NCBI GenBank assembly: GCA_964493075.1
Contig: CAZBNU010000237.1
Span: 1-6,317, forward strand
Direction of reading: 5' to 3'
DNA: 6,317 nucleotides
Source of the DNA: SLFT01 sp964493075
GTDB lineage: Bacteria > Hydrogenedentota > Hydrogenedentia > Hydrogenedentales > CAITNO01
A program made the translations under genes and the position numbers. Below the pieces are notes generated by a model. That model made no database searches. It was not told the DNA's origin and saw only the letters and a program-made list of their open reading frames with translations. This document shows positions 6,042 through 6,317 of this stretch, piece after piece. Numbering within the stretch: position 1 is the first letter of the stretch; each line of letters opens with the position of its first letter.

Positions 6042-6317
6042 CTATTCTGCCCCCATCACGCTCCCGTAATAACTGCGATACGCCTCGTACCATTCCTTTG
6101 CTTCAGGATTGAGGTGTGGGCGGCCAAACTGGCAGTAGCCCCAGGATACGATGTTCTCTGCGTATTCCGCCGCCAGGCGCAGTTTCTGTTCGAGACGGTC
6201 CAGGGGCACATTGCGCCAGGGGATATTCTTTACCGTGGCATGATGTACGCGCCCGTACAGTTCCACATACTTTTCGATGCTGTCCACCACCATCTCCGCA
6301 GATTCCACGTTGCCCCA
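6042..6317 (-). CDS. C-terminal fragment of a gene running off the right edge, possibly a DUF4434-like glycosidase
   Basis: The frame is open from the window edge to a TAG at 6044-6042, so 91 C-terminal residues are visible and the start lies outside. A GTG at 6308-6306 is not a convincing start, since codons for W-G-N precede it without a stop. The fragment has amphipathic helices and an aromatic-rich end: NIPWRNVPLDRLEQKLRL, AAEYAENIVSWGYCQFGRPH, EAKEWYEAYRSYYG. The pattern of a helix, then a strand with a Trp/aromatic run, then a terminal Tyr-rich helix recalls the end of a TIM-barrel glycosidase such as DUF4434, where a 'xxYAExIVSWxY' strand closes the barrel. This is a family guess from memory on a small fragment; a different hydrolase or a sugar-related hypothetical protein is possible. 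It is on the same strand as vapBC but is separated from it by the vapBC promoter. Confidence 0.6.
   Translation of the reverse strand, partial: WGNVESAEMVVDSIEKYVELYGRVHHATVKNIPWRNVPLDRLEQKLRLAAEYAENIVSWGYCQFGRPHLNPEAKEWYEAYRSYYGSVMGAE

Noticed and set aside
5831..6112. A 93-codon plus-strand frame across the vapB start and promoter
   Set aside because: It runs antisense through vapB and its AT-rich promoter, has no ribosome binding site I can see and resembles no family.

Overview
The window looks like chromosomal DNA from a Gram-negative, probably environmental or metagenomic bacterium of the PVC/Planctomycetes-Hydrogenedentes type. The main reason is the prepilin-like protein on the minus strand. 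It has a GFTLIELLVVIAIISILAAILLPALARAREAARR start, a CQNNLKQFG segment, a CPSS segment and an NHIPGGSNVLYMDGHV signature, a combination I associate from memory with those phyla. The lineage is an inference. A lipobox lipoprotein and a large mechanosensitive channel with a cleavable signal peptide support a two-membrane envelope.

Layout, left to right. Positions 102-1541 (+) hold a small four-helix membrane protein of unknown function, then a lipoprotein built from about five PD40/WD40-like beta-propeller repeats; the two may be co-transcribed. Positions 1560-2525 (-) hold the type II pseudopilin-like protein, which converges on the lipoprotein with only 18 nt between the stop codons. Positions 2526-2960 are a 435-nt gene-free stretch with a 21-bp hairpin that resembles a REP element, and a second, degenerate palindromic element. 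Positions 2961-5189 (-) hold a 742-residue MscS-superfamily channel whose periplasmic part appears to be a tandem duplication of a domain of about 120 residues. Positions 5329-5900 (-) hold a complete vapBC toxin-antitoxin operon. Positions 6042-6317 (-) hold the C-terminal end of a gene that runs off the right edge, possibly a DUF4434-like glycosidase.

The best-supported regulatory reading is upstream of vapB. A near-consensus sigma-70 promoter (TTGCAA, 17 nt, TATAAT) has a 12-bp perfect palindrome, TTTATGCATAAA, sharing one base with the end of its -10. A second TTTATGCATA copy lies exactly 20 bp downstream, as expected for an autoregulating ribbon-helix-helix antitoxin. A second plausible promoter (TTGGAA, 17 nt, TATACT) serves the channel gene.

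The genes do not form one pathway. The common themes are the cell envelope (membrane protein, lipoprotein, pseudopilin, channel) and one small selfish or stress module (vapBC). I do not see a convincing new multi-gene system. The items most worth checking are the vapB operator, the duplicated channel domain and the two intergenic palindromes.
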